A stretch of DNA of 64,000 nt, from NCBI GenBank assembly GCA_965232465.1, contig OZ246977.1, positions 868,001-932,000 of the forward strand, written 5' to 3'. Source of the stretch: G965232465 sp965232465 (GTDB lineage: Bacteria; Pseudomonadota; Alphaproteobacteria; JAQWUY01). The notes under the pieces were generated by a model that saw only the letters and a program-made list of their open reading frames with translations, searched no databases and was not told where the DNA came from. Of this stretch, positions 46,861-56,600 are shown piece after piece (the stretch's first letter is position 1; each line of letters starts with the position of its first letter). The translations under genes were made by a program, and so were the position numbers.

Positions 46861-47169
46861 AAAAATGTAAAAAAAAGCCCCTCGGCAAAGCCGAGGGGTT
46901 AAGTTTGGAAGTATCTAAGTAGTCATATATCATACTAACAATAGTATTACATATAAAAGAAATGAAGTTCTGAAAAAATATCTCAGTGCTTGCATGTTTA
47001 ATATACCAATATGGGTATGATAAAGAAATAGCATATTCGTAAAATGTTTTTAAAATGCGTTATAATGTGTAAAAAGGTGTTAAAATTGGGGGGTATATCG
47101 TGAAATGTGGATAAAAATGTCATTGGCGATGGGGTCATATCGTGAAACGACATAACAAAAATCATAAAT
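46861..47169. repeat. 310-bp dispersed repeat, copy 2
   Basis: Nearly identical to 15905-16212, with hairpin, TATAAT on the minus strand at 47194-47189 and the duplicated TTTCACGATAT motif. It differs at scattered bases and by an extra 19 or so bases just right of the core. Between it and purK (47170-47284) nothing else is recognisable. Confidence 0.75.
46869..46900 (-). terminator. Intrinsic terminator for minus-strand transcription
   Basis: Stem CCCCTCGGC/GCCGAGGGG (46878-46886 with 46890-46898), loop AAA, followed on the minus strand by eight T. It would end transcripts of the purF-purK operon or of the repeat itself. Confidence 0.8.
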
Positions 47170-47284
47170 CAAATGATATTTTGATATAATTATAGGATAT
47201 TTTATATAAGATATGTGAATTTGATTCGAAAAATCAAAGGGGTTTCCCAGTTTACGAATCACCTCTTACCAAACAGGGTATATC

Positions 47285-48379
47285 CTAATATTGCAGTACT
47301 CGGGTAACCAAATCCTTGGCGATTTGCACAGATTGGGGGTGGGTATCCGCTTCCCTTATGGTGATATGTCCCACTTTTCTGCCATGCCGTGGTGATTTAT
47401 TATACGCATGATAATGCACATTTTTTAAGGCTGTTATCGATTGTATATCAGGCATATTACCGATACAGTTTAACATTATCGTGGGCGTTGCGGTGGTATC
47501 GCCCAGTGGTAATCCCGCCACCGCCCGTATGTGGTTTTCAAATTGCGAAGTGGGGCATCCTTCGATGGTCCAATGTCCGCTGTTATGTACCCGTGGGGCA
47601 ATTTCATTGGCGATTAAATGGTCACCACAGACAAAAAATTCAATGGCAAGTGTGCCCACATACTGTAAATGATTCGCCACTGCCCGAAATGCGTGTTGGG
47701 CTTGGGTGGTTAAGGTGTCGTTGTTGTGGGGGGCAATGGATTTTATTAAAATACCTTTGCTGTGGATATTTTTGGCTAAGGGATAAAAGGCGATATTGCC
47801 ATTTTTATCGACCGTGCCCACCAATGATACTTCGTAATCAAAATCCATAAATCCTTCGTAAATCAATCTGCCGGGGGCATTTTCCAGTTCCGCCCAAGCA
47901 TGCCGTATATCGTCCTCAGTTTCCAATCCGTATTGTCCTTTGCCATCGTATCCAAAGCGACGGGTTTTGACAATGGCGGGCAATCCATAAAAATCCACCG
48001 CCTGTTGTAATGCGTTGAATGTATGTATTGCCATAAATGGTGCCGTATCGATGCCACAGGCATGTAACATATTTTTTTCTTGCAAACGGTCTTGGGCAAT
48101 TTCTATGGATTTTATTGGCGGGTATATGGGGCAATGTTCGGCGATTTTTTGTACGATGGTGACATCGATATTTTCATTTTCGAAGGTAATTACATCTTGT
48201 TGTTGTGCCCATTCGATAAGGGCATCGAGTTTATGAAAGGAAATATCCGTTGTTGTCCGCACGCAATCGGTGGCACAATCGTTTTTGCCCCCCAAACATT
48301 CGACGGTGAATCCCAAAGGGGTGGCGGACAAGGATAACATGCGGGCAAGTTGTCCCGCCCCCAAGATACCGACTTTCAT
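47285..48379 (-). CDS. purK: N5-carboxyaminoimidazole ribonucleotide synthase
   Basis: 364 residues, ATP-grasp fold: VGILGAGQLARMLSLSA, DVITFENENI, KTRRFGYDGKGQYG, EGFMDFDYEVSLV, EIAPRVHNSGHWTIEGC, SQFENHIRAV. It makes N5-CAIR from AIR, bicarbonate and ATP, working with PurE. Last gene of the pur operon; its start overlaps the SDR stop by four bases. Confidence 0.94.
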   Translation of the reverse strand: MKVGILGAGQLARMLSLSATPLGFTVECLGGKNDCATDCVRTTTDISFHKLDALIEWAQQQDVITFENENIDVTIVQKIAEHCPIYPPIKSIEIAQDRLQEKNMLHACGIDTAPFMAIHTFNALQQAVDFYGLPAIVKTRRFGYDGKGQYGLETEDDIRHAWAELENAPGRLIYEGFMDFDYEVSLVGTVDKNGNIAFYPLAKNIHSKGILIKSIAPHNNDTLTTQAQHAFRAVANHLQYVGTLAIEFFVCGDHLIANEIAPRVHNSGHWTIEGCPTSQFENHIRAVAGLPLGDTTATPTIMLNCIGNMPDIQSITALKNVHYHAYNKSPRHGRKVGHITIREADTHPQSVQIAKDLVTRVLQY

Positions 48380-49164
48380 TTTGGATATTCCTTGATAATA
48401 TGGATAAGTTTTTTATGTAAGGTCTTAAACAGTGTATCAATAACAGAGGGGAAAATATGATTTATATATCCGCCCCATTTTGCCATAAACCCAATTTTTA
48501 TCTGGGTTTTGTTACTTTTAATGGCTTGTACAATACGGCTGGCAACATATGCGGGTCTGTCCAGTTTACCCGGCAAAAGTGCCAAAAACTTTCTGTCCAT
48601 CGGGTTTAACATGGGCGTATCAATGCCCCTTGGGGCGACCAATAAAGTACTGATATGCGATGTTCCCAATTCCCGTTGTAAAGATTGGGTAAAACCTTTT
48701 ATGGCATATTTACTGGCACTGTACACCCCCAAGTATGGTATGGCAAAGTCTTGGATAACCGATGCAATATTGACAATTTTACACGGGGTATTTTTACCCT
48801 GCATATGCACAACCGCTTGTCGACATATTTTTATAACACTGGTTACATTAAGGGCAATGGTGGCATCGATTTGGGTGTCTGCTGCATTTTGAATTTGTTG
48901 TATATCCAGTACCGCACTGGTGTTAATCACCATGTCAATATCAGCGGTTTTTATCGTGTCATATATGGATTTTAACCCGTTGTCTGTCAATAAATCCGCC
49001 TGTAAAATTGTACAATTGGTGGTGGTGTGTAAATCTTGTAAAATATCCTTGTTGCGTCCAGTGGCAATGACCGTTGCCCCCGCATCACATAACAGCCGTA
49101 CAAGCCACTGTCCCAGCCCCCCCGTTGCCCCTGTGATAAGTATGGTTTTGTTGTGTATATCCAT
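48376..49164 (-). CDS. Short-chain dehydrogenase/reductase inserted in the pur operon
   Basis: 262 residues, classical SDR: TILITGATGGLGQWLVRLL (TGxxxGxG), NTSAVLD-like NNAG region, NIASVIQDFAIPYLGVYSASKYAIKGF (Ser-Tyr-Lys triad, YxxxK) and a C-terminal hydrophobic stretch (INHIFPSVIDTLF). The substrate is unknown. It lies between purE and purK, coupled to purK by a four-base overlap, but has no known role in purine synthesis. Confidence 0.85.
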   Translation of the reverse strand: MDIHNKTILITGATGGLGQWLVRLLCDAGATVIATGRNKDILQDLHTTTNCTILQADLLTDNGLKSIYDTIKTADIDMVINTSAVLDIQQIQNAADTQIDATIALNVTSVIKICRQAVVHMQGKNTPCKIVNIASVIQDFAIPYLGVYSASKYAIKGFTQSLQRELGTSHISTLLVAPRGIDTPMLNPMDRKFLALLPGKLDRPAYVASRIVQAIKSNKTQIKIGFMAKWGGYINHIFPSVIDTLFKTLHKKLIHIIKEYPK

Positions 49165-49169
49165 GATGA

Positions 49170-49667
49170 TTAGGGGCTAGGGTCGGGGGTATTTAACACT
49201 GTATCCGTCTGGGTTTTACGAAATACATCCAGTGCATCGGCAATGTGTGGATGGTTGGGGGATAAGATGCTGGCACTAAATAATGCGGCGTTTTTTGCCC
49301 CCGCATTGCCAATGGCAAAAGTGGCAACGGGAACACCCGCAGGCATTTGTACAATCGATAACAGGCTGTCGTGCCCATTTAATGCTTTGGATTGTACAGG
49401 TACGCCCAATACAGGAAGCGGTGTTTTTGCCGCCACCATGCCCGGTAAGTGGGCGGCACCGCCCGCCCCGGCAATAATCACCTTAATGTTACGGGATTTT
49501 GCGGTTTCTGCGTATGTAAACATTTTATCGGGCGTACGGTGGGCACTGATAATCGCAGTTTCATAGGGTATGGTAAGCTGTTCTAAGATATAACAGCAGT
49601 GTTGCATGGTGTCCCAATCAGATTTTGACCCCATAATAACGCCGACCCATGGTGTGTTATTGCACAT
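49170..49667 (-). CDS. purE: N5-CAIR mutase
   Basis: 165 residues, class I PurE: VGVIMGSKSDWDTMQHC, SAHRTPDKM, AGAGGAAHLPGMVAAKTPLPVLGVPV, LLSIVQMPAGVPVATFAIGNAGAKNAAL. It rearranges N5-CAIR to CAIR. Its start overlaps the end of purN by 11 bases. Confidence 0.95.
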   Translation of the reverse strand: MCNNTPWVGVIMGSKSDWDTMQHCCYILEQLTIPYETAIISAHRTPDKMFTYAETAKSRNIKVIIAGAGGAAHLPGMVAAKTPLPVLGVPVQSKALNGHDSLLSIVQMPAGVPVATFAIGNAGAKNAALFSASILSPNHPHIADALDVFRKTQTDTVLNTPDPSP

Positions 49668-50241
49668 ATGTTTTCCATCCTTGTATTAACCGTATCCATG
49701 CATCACTTTCCAAGCGTTGCACCCGGGTTTTTAAAGTTTCCGCCGTGTCATTGGGCAACACAGCACAGGGGCATTGTATCACATTTTCACCATTGTCGAC
49801 AACTTTTGTGACTCGGTGTATGGTACATCCTGTTTCGATGTCTTGATTGTCGATAACCGATTGATGAACAGCCAAGTCCATTAAACCGCTATGGGCGGGC
49901 AATAAAGAGGGATGTATATTAAACAACCGCCCTTGGTACGCCCGACAAAACAAGGGGCTGACAATCCGCATATATCCCACCATTAACACCATATCAGGAC
50001 AGTAGTTGTCAATTTCTTGTATCATACGGATGTCATAATGTGTACGGCTTTCCCCCGTTTTTGGTATGACAGATACAGTGGGGATAGTATGGTTTTTTGC
50101 CCGTTGCAATATGGGGGCGTCCGTTTTGTTGGACAACACACATGCCACCCGGGCATCAAGGGTGGCATTGGCAATGGCAGTTAAAGATTTTTGAATGCTA
50201 CTGCCCCATGAGGATCCCAATATAACAAGGGTTACGGTCAT
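49657..50241 (-). CDS. purN: Phosphoribosylglycinamide formyltransferase, divergent
   Basis: 194 residues. The formyltransferase active site is present: RLFNIHPSLLPAHSGLM (Asn and His) and TVHRV-like TIHRVTKVVDNGENVIQ (Asp in VDxG). The N-terminal phosphate-binding loop is GSSWGSSIQ instead of the usual SGxGSNLQ, and VLSNKTDAP replaces ISNxxDA. Position between purD and purE supports GAR transformylase. Divergent but likely functional. Confidence 0.88.
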   Translation of the reverse strand: MTVTLVILGSSWGSSIQKSLTAIANATLDARVACVLSNKTDAPILQRAKNHTIPTVSVIPKTGESRTHYDIRMIQEIDNYCPDMVLMVGYMRIVSPLFCRAYQGRLFNIHPSLLPAHSGLMDLAVHQSVIDNQDIETGCTIHRVTKVVDNGENVIQCPCAVLPNDTAETLKTRVQRLESDAWIRLIQGWKTYVQ

Positions 50242-50244
50242 ATG

Positions 50245-51582
50245 CTATATTTCCTTATATGTACCCTTGCCCCGTAGGCTGTTCATATGGCGGATACGGG
50301 CGTTAATTAAATCGGGTGTACCAATATCTGGTCGGTGGAATACCTCCCCTTGTATGGCTTGCACGGCGGATTCTGCGTCTTGTTCCGCTTGTTGCAGGGT
50401 GTCGGCAATACCTAGTACGGCAATAGTTCGACTGCCCGTGGCAATCAATGTGCCATCTTTTTCATCCACCGCCCCCATAAACAGATGTACCGTATCGGGG
50501 ACTTGGGAAATATCCACAGCAAAATCTTTTTTCGATGCGTTTGGGTATCCTGTGGGTACCACATATTTACATACAGTGGCTTTATTGGCAAAATTAGGGG
50601 GTATTGTATGTAAATTGCCATGTGCAATGGCATATAGGGTTTTGACAAAATCCCCATGGAATAAGGTTAAAATATTCATCGCTTCTGGGTCGCCAAAACG
50701 GGCATTGTATTCGATAACTTTGATCCCATCTGCTGTTGCCATAAATCCGCCATATAATACGCCTTGGTATGGTGTGCCAAATTCTTGTTTTAGGGCATCA
50801 TTGATGTGTTGGTTCATCGCCCTGGCAATGGCACAGTCCGATTCGGACAAAAACGGCAGGCTGTGATTGGCATCGGAATATGTCCCCATACCGCCTGTGT
50901 TCGGACCCATATCGCCCACAAAAGCCCGTTTGTGGTCCCGTACCGCTGGGGTATGCAACAGGGTTGTACCGTCTGTTAAGGAGATGAGGGAAAATTCTTC
51001 CCCGATAATTTTTTCTTCGATAACAAATGCCATATTTTGTGCCACTAAGCGTTTACAATGGGCAATGGCGTCCTGCATACTGTGTAAGTGATCCCCCCAT
51101 ACGACCACCCCTTTACCCCCACATAAGCCATCTGCTTTAATGACAAATCTTTCGGCGTATTGATGCAAAGTATCCACCACGCCCTCCATGCTGGTAAACC
51201 GTCGAAAAAAAGGATTACCATTGATTTTATACTTGGCAATCAGGTCACGGGTAAAGCCCTTCGATGATTCCAATTGGGCGTGTTGTTGGGTGGGTCCGAC
51301 GACTTTTACGCCAATTGTCTGTAACGCATCCGTTACACCGGCTTCTAGGGGGGCTTCTGGACCAATGATTGCCAATTTTATGTTGTATTTTTGGGCGTAT
51401 TTTGCCACCGCTTCGGGAACATTGGGGTTGATCACCCCATACCCTGTGCTTAGGGCTTTAATCCCCGGGTTTGTCGTCGTACTGACACAATATAAATCAC
51501 AGCTGGTGGGGCTATTTTTAAGGGTGATGGCAAGGGCATGTTCCCGTGCCCCCGATCCAACAAGTAAAATACCATGTGTCAT
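50245..51582 (-). CDS. purD: Phosphoribosylamine-glycine ligase
   Basis: 445 residues, ATP-grasp: VGSGAREHALAITLK, GPEAPLEAGVTDAL, SSKGFTRDLIAKY, VIKADGLCGGKGVVVW, FVGDMGPNTGGMGTYS, YNARFGDPEAMNIL. It forms GAR from phosphoribosylamine and glycine. Its start overlaps purC by four bases. Confidence 0.95.
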   Translation of the reverse strand: MTHGILLVGSGAREHALAITLKNSPTSCDLYCVSTTTNPGIKALSTGYGVINPNVPEAVAKYAQKYNIKLAIIGPEAPLEAGVTDALQTIGVKVVGPTQQHAQLESSKGFTRDLIAKYKINGNPFFRRFTSMEGVVDTLHQYAERFVIKADGLCGGKGVVVWGDHLHSMQDAIAHCKRLVAQNMAFVIEEKIIGEEFSLISLTDGTTLLHTPAVRDHKRAFVGDMGPNTGGMGTYSDANHSLPFLSESDCAIARAMNQHINDALKQEFGTPYQGVLYGGFMATADGIKVIEYNARFGDPEAMNILTLFHGDFVKTLYAIAHGNLHTIPPNFANKATVCKYVVPTGYPNASKKDFAVDISQVPDTVHLFMGAVDEKDGTLIATGSRTIAVLGIADTLQQAEQDAESAVQAIQGEVFHRPDIGTPDLINARIRHMNSLRGKGTYKEI

Positions 51583-52565
51583 AAAGATGTACCTTTGTGT
51601 AAAAAATTGTCTAGGTTCTGACCCATACGGGTATGTATATCCGTGTGGGTGGGTGGGGCGATAAACGATTGCCCTGTTATCATTTCGTATTGTTTGATAT
51701 AAAGGGCGGACAGTGCATCGGTTAAGTGTTGGGGCGGGGTGGGTAGGGTGGCATCGGTGTATGGATCACAATTTTTTGTAAACCACAGACGGAAAAATTC
51801 CTTATCGATATTTTCTGGCTCTTGTTGTGTCCGCATGCGGTTGGGGTATGAATCGGCAATCCAAAATCGACTGCTGTCAGGGGTATGGATTTCATCGATA
51901 ACAATAATATTGCCTGTGGCATCGATGCCAAATTCGTACTTGCTATCGACCAAAATAAGCCCCTGTTCGGCACTTATTTTTTGTCCGTAGGCAAACAGTT
52001 CAAGGGCTTTTTTGCTGGTATAATCCCATTGTTCTTGTGTTAACCATGCCTCAGCAACAATATCCGCCGGTGTAATAGGGCGGTCGCAGTCGGAGTGTTT
52101 GGTGGTGGGGGTTATCACATTTTGTGGCAGTTGCTGATTTTTTTGTAATCCATCGGGAAAGTCGATACCACAATATGATCTTACCCCCGATTGATATTGT
52201 GTCCATAAGGATGTGGAGGTTGTACCACTGATATACCCACGGACGACAAATTCGATGGGCAGCACTTGGCACTGTTTGGCAATAATCACATTCGGGTCAG
52301 GGTGGGCGATAAAGTGGTTATCGATAATATGGCGGGTTTTTTGAAACCACCAGACGGAAGTGGAGGTTAGCACTTGTCCTTTGTGCGGTATAGCCCCCAA
52401 TACTCGGTCAAAAGCCGATTGTCTGTCGGTGGCAATACAAATCGATATGTCCCCATGCTGTGCATCAGTGGTAACATACATATCCCGCACTTTGCCCTTG
52501 TATTTTTGCTTGTACATATGTGCGGGCAAATGGGTTTCGGTGATAACAGGGGGGGGGATGTTCAT
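51579..52565 (-). CDS. purC: SAICAR synthetase, long form
   Basis: 328 residues, longer than E. coli PurC (237): KYKGKVRDMYV, ATDRQSAFDRVLGAIPHKGQVL, PIEFVVRGYISGT, LVDSKYEFG, VIDEIHTPDSSRFW, FRLWF. It joins aspartate to CAIR. Codons 3-6 contain a C9 run just after the ATG. The long type occurs in yeast and some bacteria. Confidence 0.93.
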   Translation of the reverse strand: MNIPPPVITETHLPAHMYKQKYKGKVRDMYVTTDAQHGDISICIATDRQSAFDRVLGAIPHKGQVLTSTSVWWFQKTRHIIDNHFIAHPDPNVIIAKQCQVLPIEFVVRGYISGTTSTSLWTQYQSGVRSYCGIDFPDGLQKNQQLPQNVITPTTKHSDCDRPITPADIVAEAWLTQEQWDYTSKKALELFAYGQKISAEQGLILVDSKYEFGIDATGNIIVIDEIHTPDSSRFWIADSYPNRMRTQQEPENIDKEFFRLWFTKNCDPYTDATLPTPPQHLTDALSALYIKQYEMITGQSFIAPPTHTDIHTRMGQNLDNFLHKGTSL

Positions 52566-52577
52566 ATAAGGGTACCT

Positions 52578-53621
52578 TTATATAATATCTATTGTGCCAC
52601 TGGTGGTAACAGTTCCCAAAATTTTTAAGGTCGTTTGCGGGTGGTTTTTGGCAATTTTTGCCATACTATCACCGATGGATGTATCGCCAATAATCACCAT
52701 ACCAATACCCATATTAAATACCCGATACATTTCAAAATCAGGGATATGTGCCAATCGTTGCATCAGGGTAAATACAGGCGGTATATCCCATGTGCCCCGG
52801 TGGATTGTAACGCCCAAACCCATTGGCAATATCCGTGGGATATTTTCCATAAATCCCCCGCCTGTAATATGGGCCATGCCTTTGATGTTGACATGGGTAT
52901 CTAAGAACGCCCGAATAATATTTGTATAATTGATATGTGGGGCAAGTAAAGCATCGCCAATGGTAACCCCTTTTAATTCTGGGTAAGTGTCCGTGTGATG
53001 GGCATGTGCCATTTCAAAAAATACCTTACGAGCAAACGCATACCCATTGGTGTGTAATCCTGATGAGGTTAGCCCATACACTATATCGCCCTCTGTAATC
53101 GTATCACCGGTGATAATATTGTCTTTTTCCACAACCCCCGATATGACACCGACCATGTCAATTTCCCCTGTTTTATATACCCCGGGCATTTCAGCTGTTT
53201 CCCCGCCCACCAAGGATACACCGCATTCTAAGCAGGCGGTTGTCATACCCAATACAAGGGATTCCATAATGGCGGGATCCAATCTGTCATGGGCCACATA
53301 GTCCAAAAAAGTAAGTGGCTTTGCCCCCATGACCACTATATCATTGGTGGTAGCGGAAAATAAATCATATCCAAGGGTATCAAACTTACCACATTGTACC
53401 GCAACCTTGGTTTTCGTACCCACCCCATCAATCGATTGTACCAATATAGGATGGTCGTAATCGGTTAAAATATTTTTTAAACTGTATAAGGATCCAAAAC
53501 TGCCCAGCCCCGTTAATACATCATTTGTAAAAGTTTTCTTGACATGGGGTTTTATGTGTTCGATTGTGGCGTTGCCCATTTCAATATTTACCCCCGCATC
53601 TTGGTATGTTATTTTGTCCAT
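52578..53621 (-). CDS. purM: Phosphoribosylformylglycinamidine cyclo-ligase
   Basis: 347 residues: YQDAGVNIEMGN, VQSIDGVGTKTKVA, DLFSATTNDIVVMGAKPLTFLDYVA, LVGGETAEMPGVY, GLTSSGLHTNGYAFARKVFF, HITGGGFMENIPRILP. It makes AIR from FGAM. It follows purL by four bases. Confidence 0.95.
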   Translation of the reverse strand: MDKITYQDAGVNIEMGNATIEHIKPHVKKTFTNDVLTGLGSFGSLYSLKNILTDYDHPILVQSIDGVGTKTKVAVQCGKFDTLGYDLFSATTNDIVVMGAKPLTFLDYVAHDRLDPAIMESLVLGMTTACLECGVSLVGGETAEMPGVYKTGEIDMVGVISGVVEKDNIITGDTITEGDIVYGLTSSGLHTNGYAFARKVFFEMAHAHHTDTYPELKGVTIGDALLAPHINYTNIIRAFLDTHVNIKGMAHITGGGFMENIPRILPMGLGVTIHRGTWDIPPVFTLMQRLAHIPDFEMYRVFNMGIGMVIIGDTSIGDSMAKIAKNHPQTTLKILGTVTTSGTIDII

Positions 53622-53625
53622 TGTT

Positions 53626-56600
53626 TTATCCTATAAATTTTCGGGCATTTCTAAACATTCGCATCCACACACTGTATGTGGACTTTGTGTCCGTGTACCA
53701 CGCATTTGTTGCCGTGCGATATGCCCGTTCTGGGTGGGGCATCATAATTTGTACCCGTCCATTATTTGCGGTTAAGCCCGTAATACCATCAATGGCACCA
53801 TTGGGATTTTGGGGGTAGCGTTCGGTAATTTTACCATAATTGTCAATATATCGTATATTAATTTGTTTATTGTCGATAACAGCGTTCCTATGGTCGGTAT
53901 TTTCAAACAGCGGTTTCCCCTCGCCATGGGCAACGGGAATGGGGGCACGGGTGCCTGACATATTATCAAACCAAATCGAGTTGCTGTTTTGAATTTCCAC
54001 CATACATACACGGGATTCGAATTGTTCCGATGTGTTTTTGATAAACATGGGGAAGTGTTCTGCTTGTGGGATAAGCGATTTTAAGTGTGCCATCATCTGA
54101 CACCCATTACAGACCCCTAATGCCACTGTATCTGCACGGGCAAAAAAATCGGTAAACGCATCTTTTAAGTGGGGTGTACATAAGATATTTTTTGCCCAGC
54201 CCCCCCCCGCACCCAGCACATCCCCATAAGAAAAGCCCCCACAGGCAACCAGACCTTGAAAAGAATTTAAGTCTATGTTGCGGGCGTGCAGGTCGGACAT
54301 ATGTACATCCACCGCTTGCCAATTTGCGACGGTAAAGGCATGTGCCATTTCCACTTGTCCATTTACCCCTTGTTCCCGTAAAATGGCAATTTGGGGTTTT
54401 TGTGTATGGACAAAGGGGGCGGTGATGTCGTCTGTGGTATCGAAGGTCGGTTGTACAGATAATCCGGGGTTTGCCGTATCCAAAATATTATCAAATTCTT
54501 GGTCTGCACAGTCCACATTGTCCCGTAGTTTTTGCATATGGTACGATGTTTCCGCCCATTTTTGTTGTAATACCGCCCGTTGTTCTTCGTATAATGTGGT
54601 ATTATTTTGGCATATACTTATGGTATCGTTATCATTTATGGTGGCAATCGGGTGGGCATGGATGTCCATATCTTTGTATGCACCAATGACTGCCGCCACA
54701 TGGGTGTTGGCGACTTGTATACATGCCCCCAATTCTTCATTAAATAAATATGGTATGGTGTCCACATTTTCGGGCAGGGTCATATTTAATCCTACTTTAC
54801 CGGCAAATGCCATTTCACAAAGGGTGGTAAAGATGCCCCCATCTGATCGGTCGTGATATGCCAGTAAGGTGCCATAAGATACATAATATTGGATAATCTC
54901 AAAAAAGTTTTTTAAGGTATGGGAATGTATGTCGGGGACAATCGCCCCCATTTTATTATACACTTGGTATAAAGCGGACCCGCCCATACGGTTTTTATTA
55001 TTGCCCAAATCAAGGATAATTAGGGTGGTATCTGGATCTTTTACCACATCGGGGGTTACGGTTTTTGTGGTGTCTTTAATGGGGGTAAATGCGGATATAA
55101 TTAAGGATAAGGGGGCAGTAACCGATTTTTCCACCCCCTTATCCTTCCATTTTGTCCGCATCGATAAGGAATCTTTGCCAACGGGAATGGCAATGCCCAA
55201 ATCGGGGCAAAAATCCATACCCACGGTTTTAACTGTGTCAAATAAAGCTTGGTCTTGGTTGTCATCCCCACAAGCACACATCCAATTGGCACTCAGGCGG
55301 ATGTTTTTGATGGTACCAATATGCGTGCCAGCTAAGTTGGTAATGGCTTCCCCCACCGCCATACGGCCACTGGCGGGGGCATTGATAATTGCCAATGGGG
55401 TCCGCTCCCCCATCGACATGGCTTCGCCTTGGGTGGTGCTTAGTCCCGCTGTGGTAACCGCACAATCAGCAACGGGGATTTGCCATTTGCCGACCATCTG
55501 GTCCCGGGCAACCATACCGGTAATAGACCGGTCGGCAATGGTGATTAAAAACGATTTTGATGCCACCGACGGCAGGCGTAAAACACGATTTATGGCATCG
55601 GATAAAGATATATTTTTGGGGAATATATCAGGGGGCATATATGGGGTGGTACGCACATTACGGTGCATGCGGGGGGGGGTGCCAAACACCATATTTAAGG
55701 GCACATCCACAGGTTTATTATCAAAGTGGGAATCGGTTAAAATCAGTTGCTTGTCTGATACTGCTTTGCCAATCACCGCATAGGGACACCGTTCCCGGGC
55801 ACAAATATTATGAAAAATGTCGATTTTATTCTCAGGCACCGATATTACATAGCGTTCTTGGGATTCGTTTGACCAAATTTCCAATGGGGACATACCATTT
55901 TCCCCTAATATAATATTCCGTAGTTCAAAAGTACCGCCCACGCCCCCATCTTTGACCAATTCGGGAAAGGCATTCGACAGTCCGCCCGCCCCCACATCGT
56001 GGATAAACGATATGGGATTGTCATCGCCCATTTGCCAACACCGATCGATGACTTCTTGGCATCGGCGTTCCATTTCTGGATTACCCCGTTGTACAGATGC
56101 AAAATCAAGGTCGGTGTTATTATCCTTTGATACCAATGAAGATGCGGCTCCACCGCCTAATCCAATCCGCATTGCTGGTCCGCCCAAACATATGAGTTTT
56201 GATCCCGGTGTAATGCTACCTTTGTTAATATGCGTTGGGCGAATATTGCCCATACCCCCGGCAATCATAATCGGTTTGTGGTATCCAAACATGCCTTGTT
56301 CGGGCATATGGTGTTCGAAGGTCCGAAAATATCCGCATATATTCGGTCGCCCAAATTCATTGGCAAAATGTGCCCCCCCAATGGGGGCGTCGAGCATAAT
56401 TTGCAAAGCGGATGCTATGTGGTCCGGTTTATCAACCCCTTCGGTGTTTTCCCACGGTTGGGGGAGGGTGGGAATATGCAGATTTGATACCGAAAAGCCC
56501 ATTAATCCCGCCTTGGGTTTTGCCCCTTTGCCGGTTGCCCCTTGGTCACGGATTTCGCCGCCAATACCCGTTGCCGCACCGCTGTATGGGGCAATGGCGG

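Noticed and set aside
47080..47262. 60-codon minus-strand ORF in the second 310-bp repeat
   Set aside because: Same repeat-derived sequence as the first copy and no protein features.
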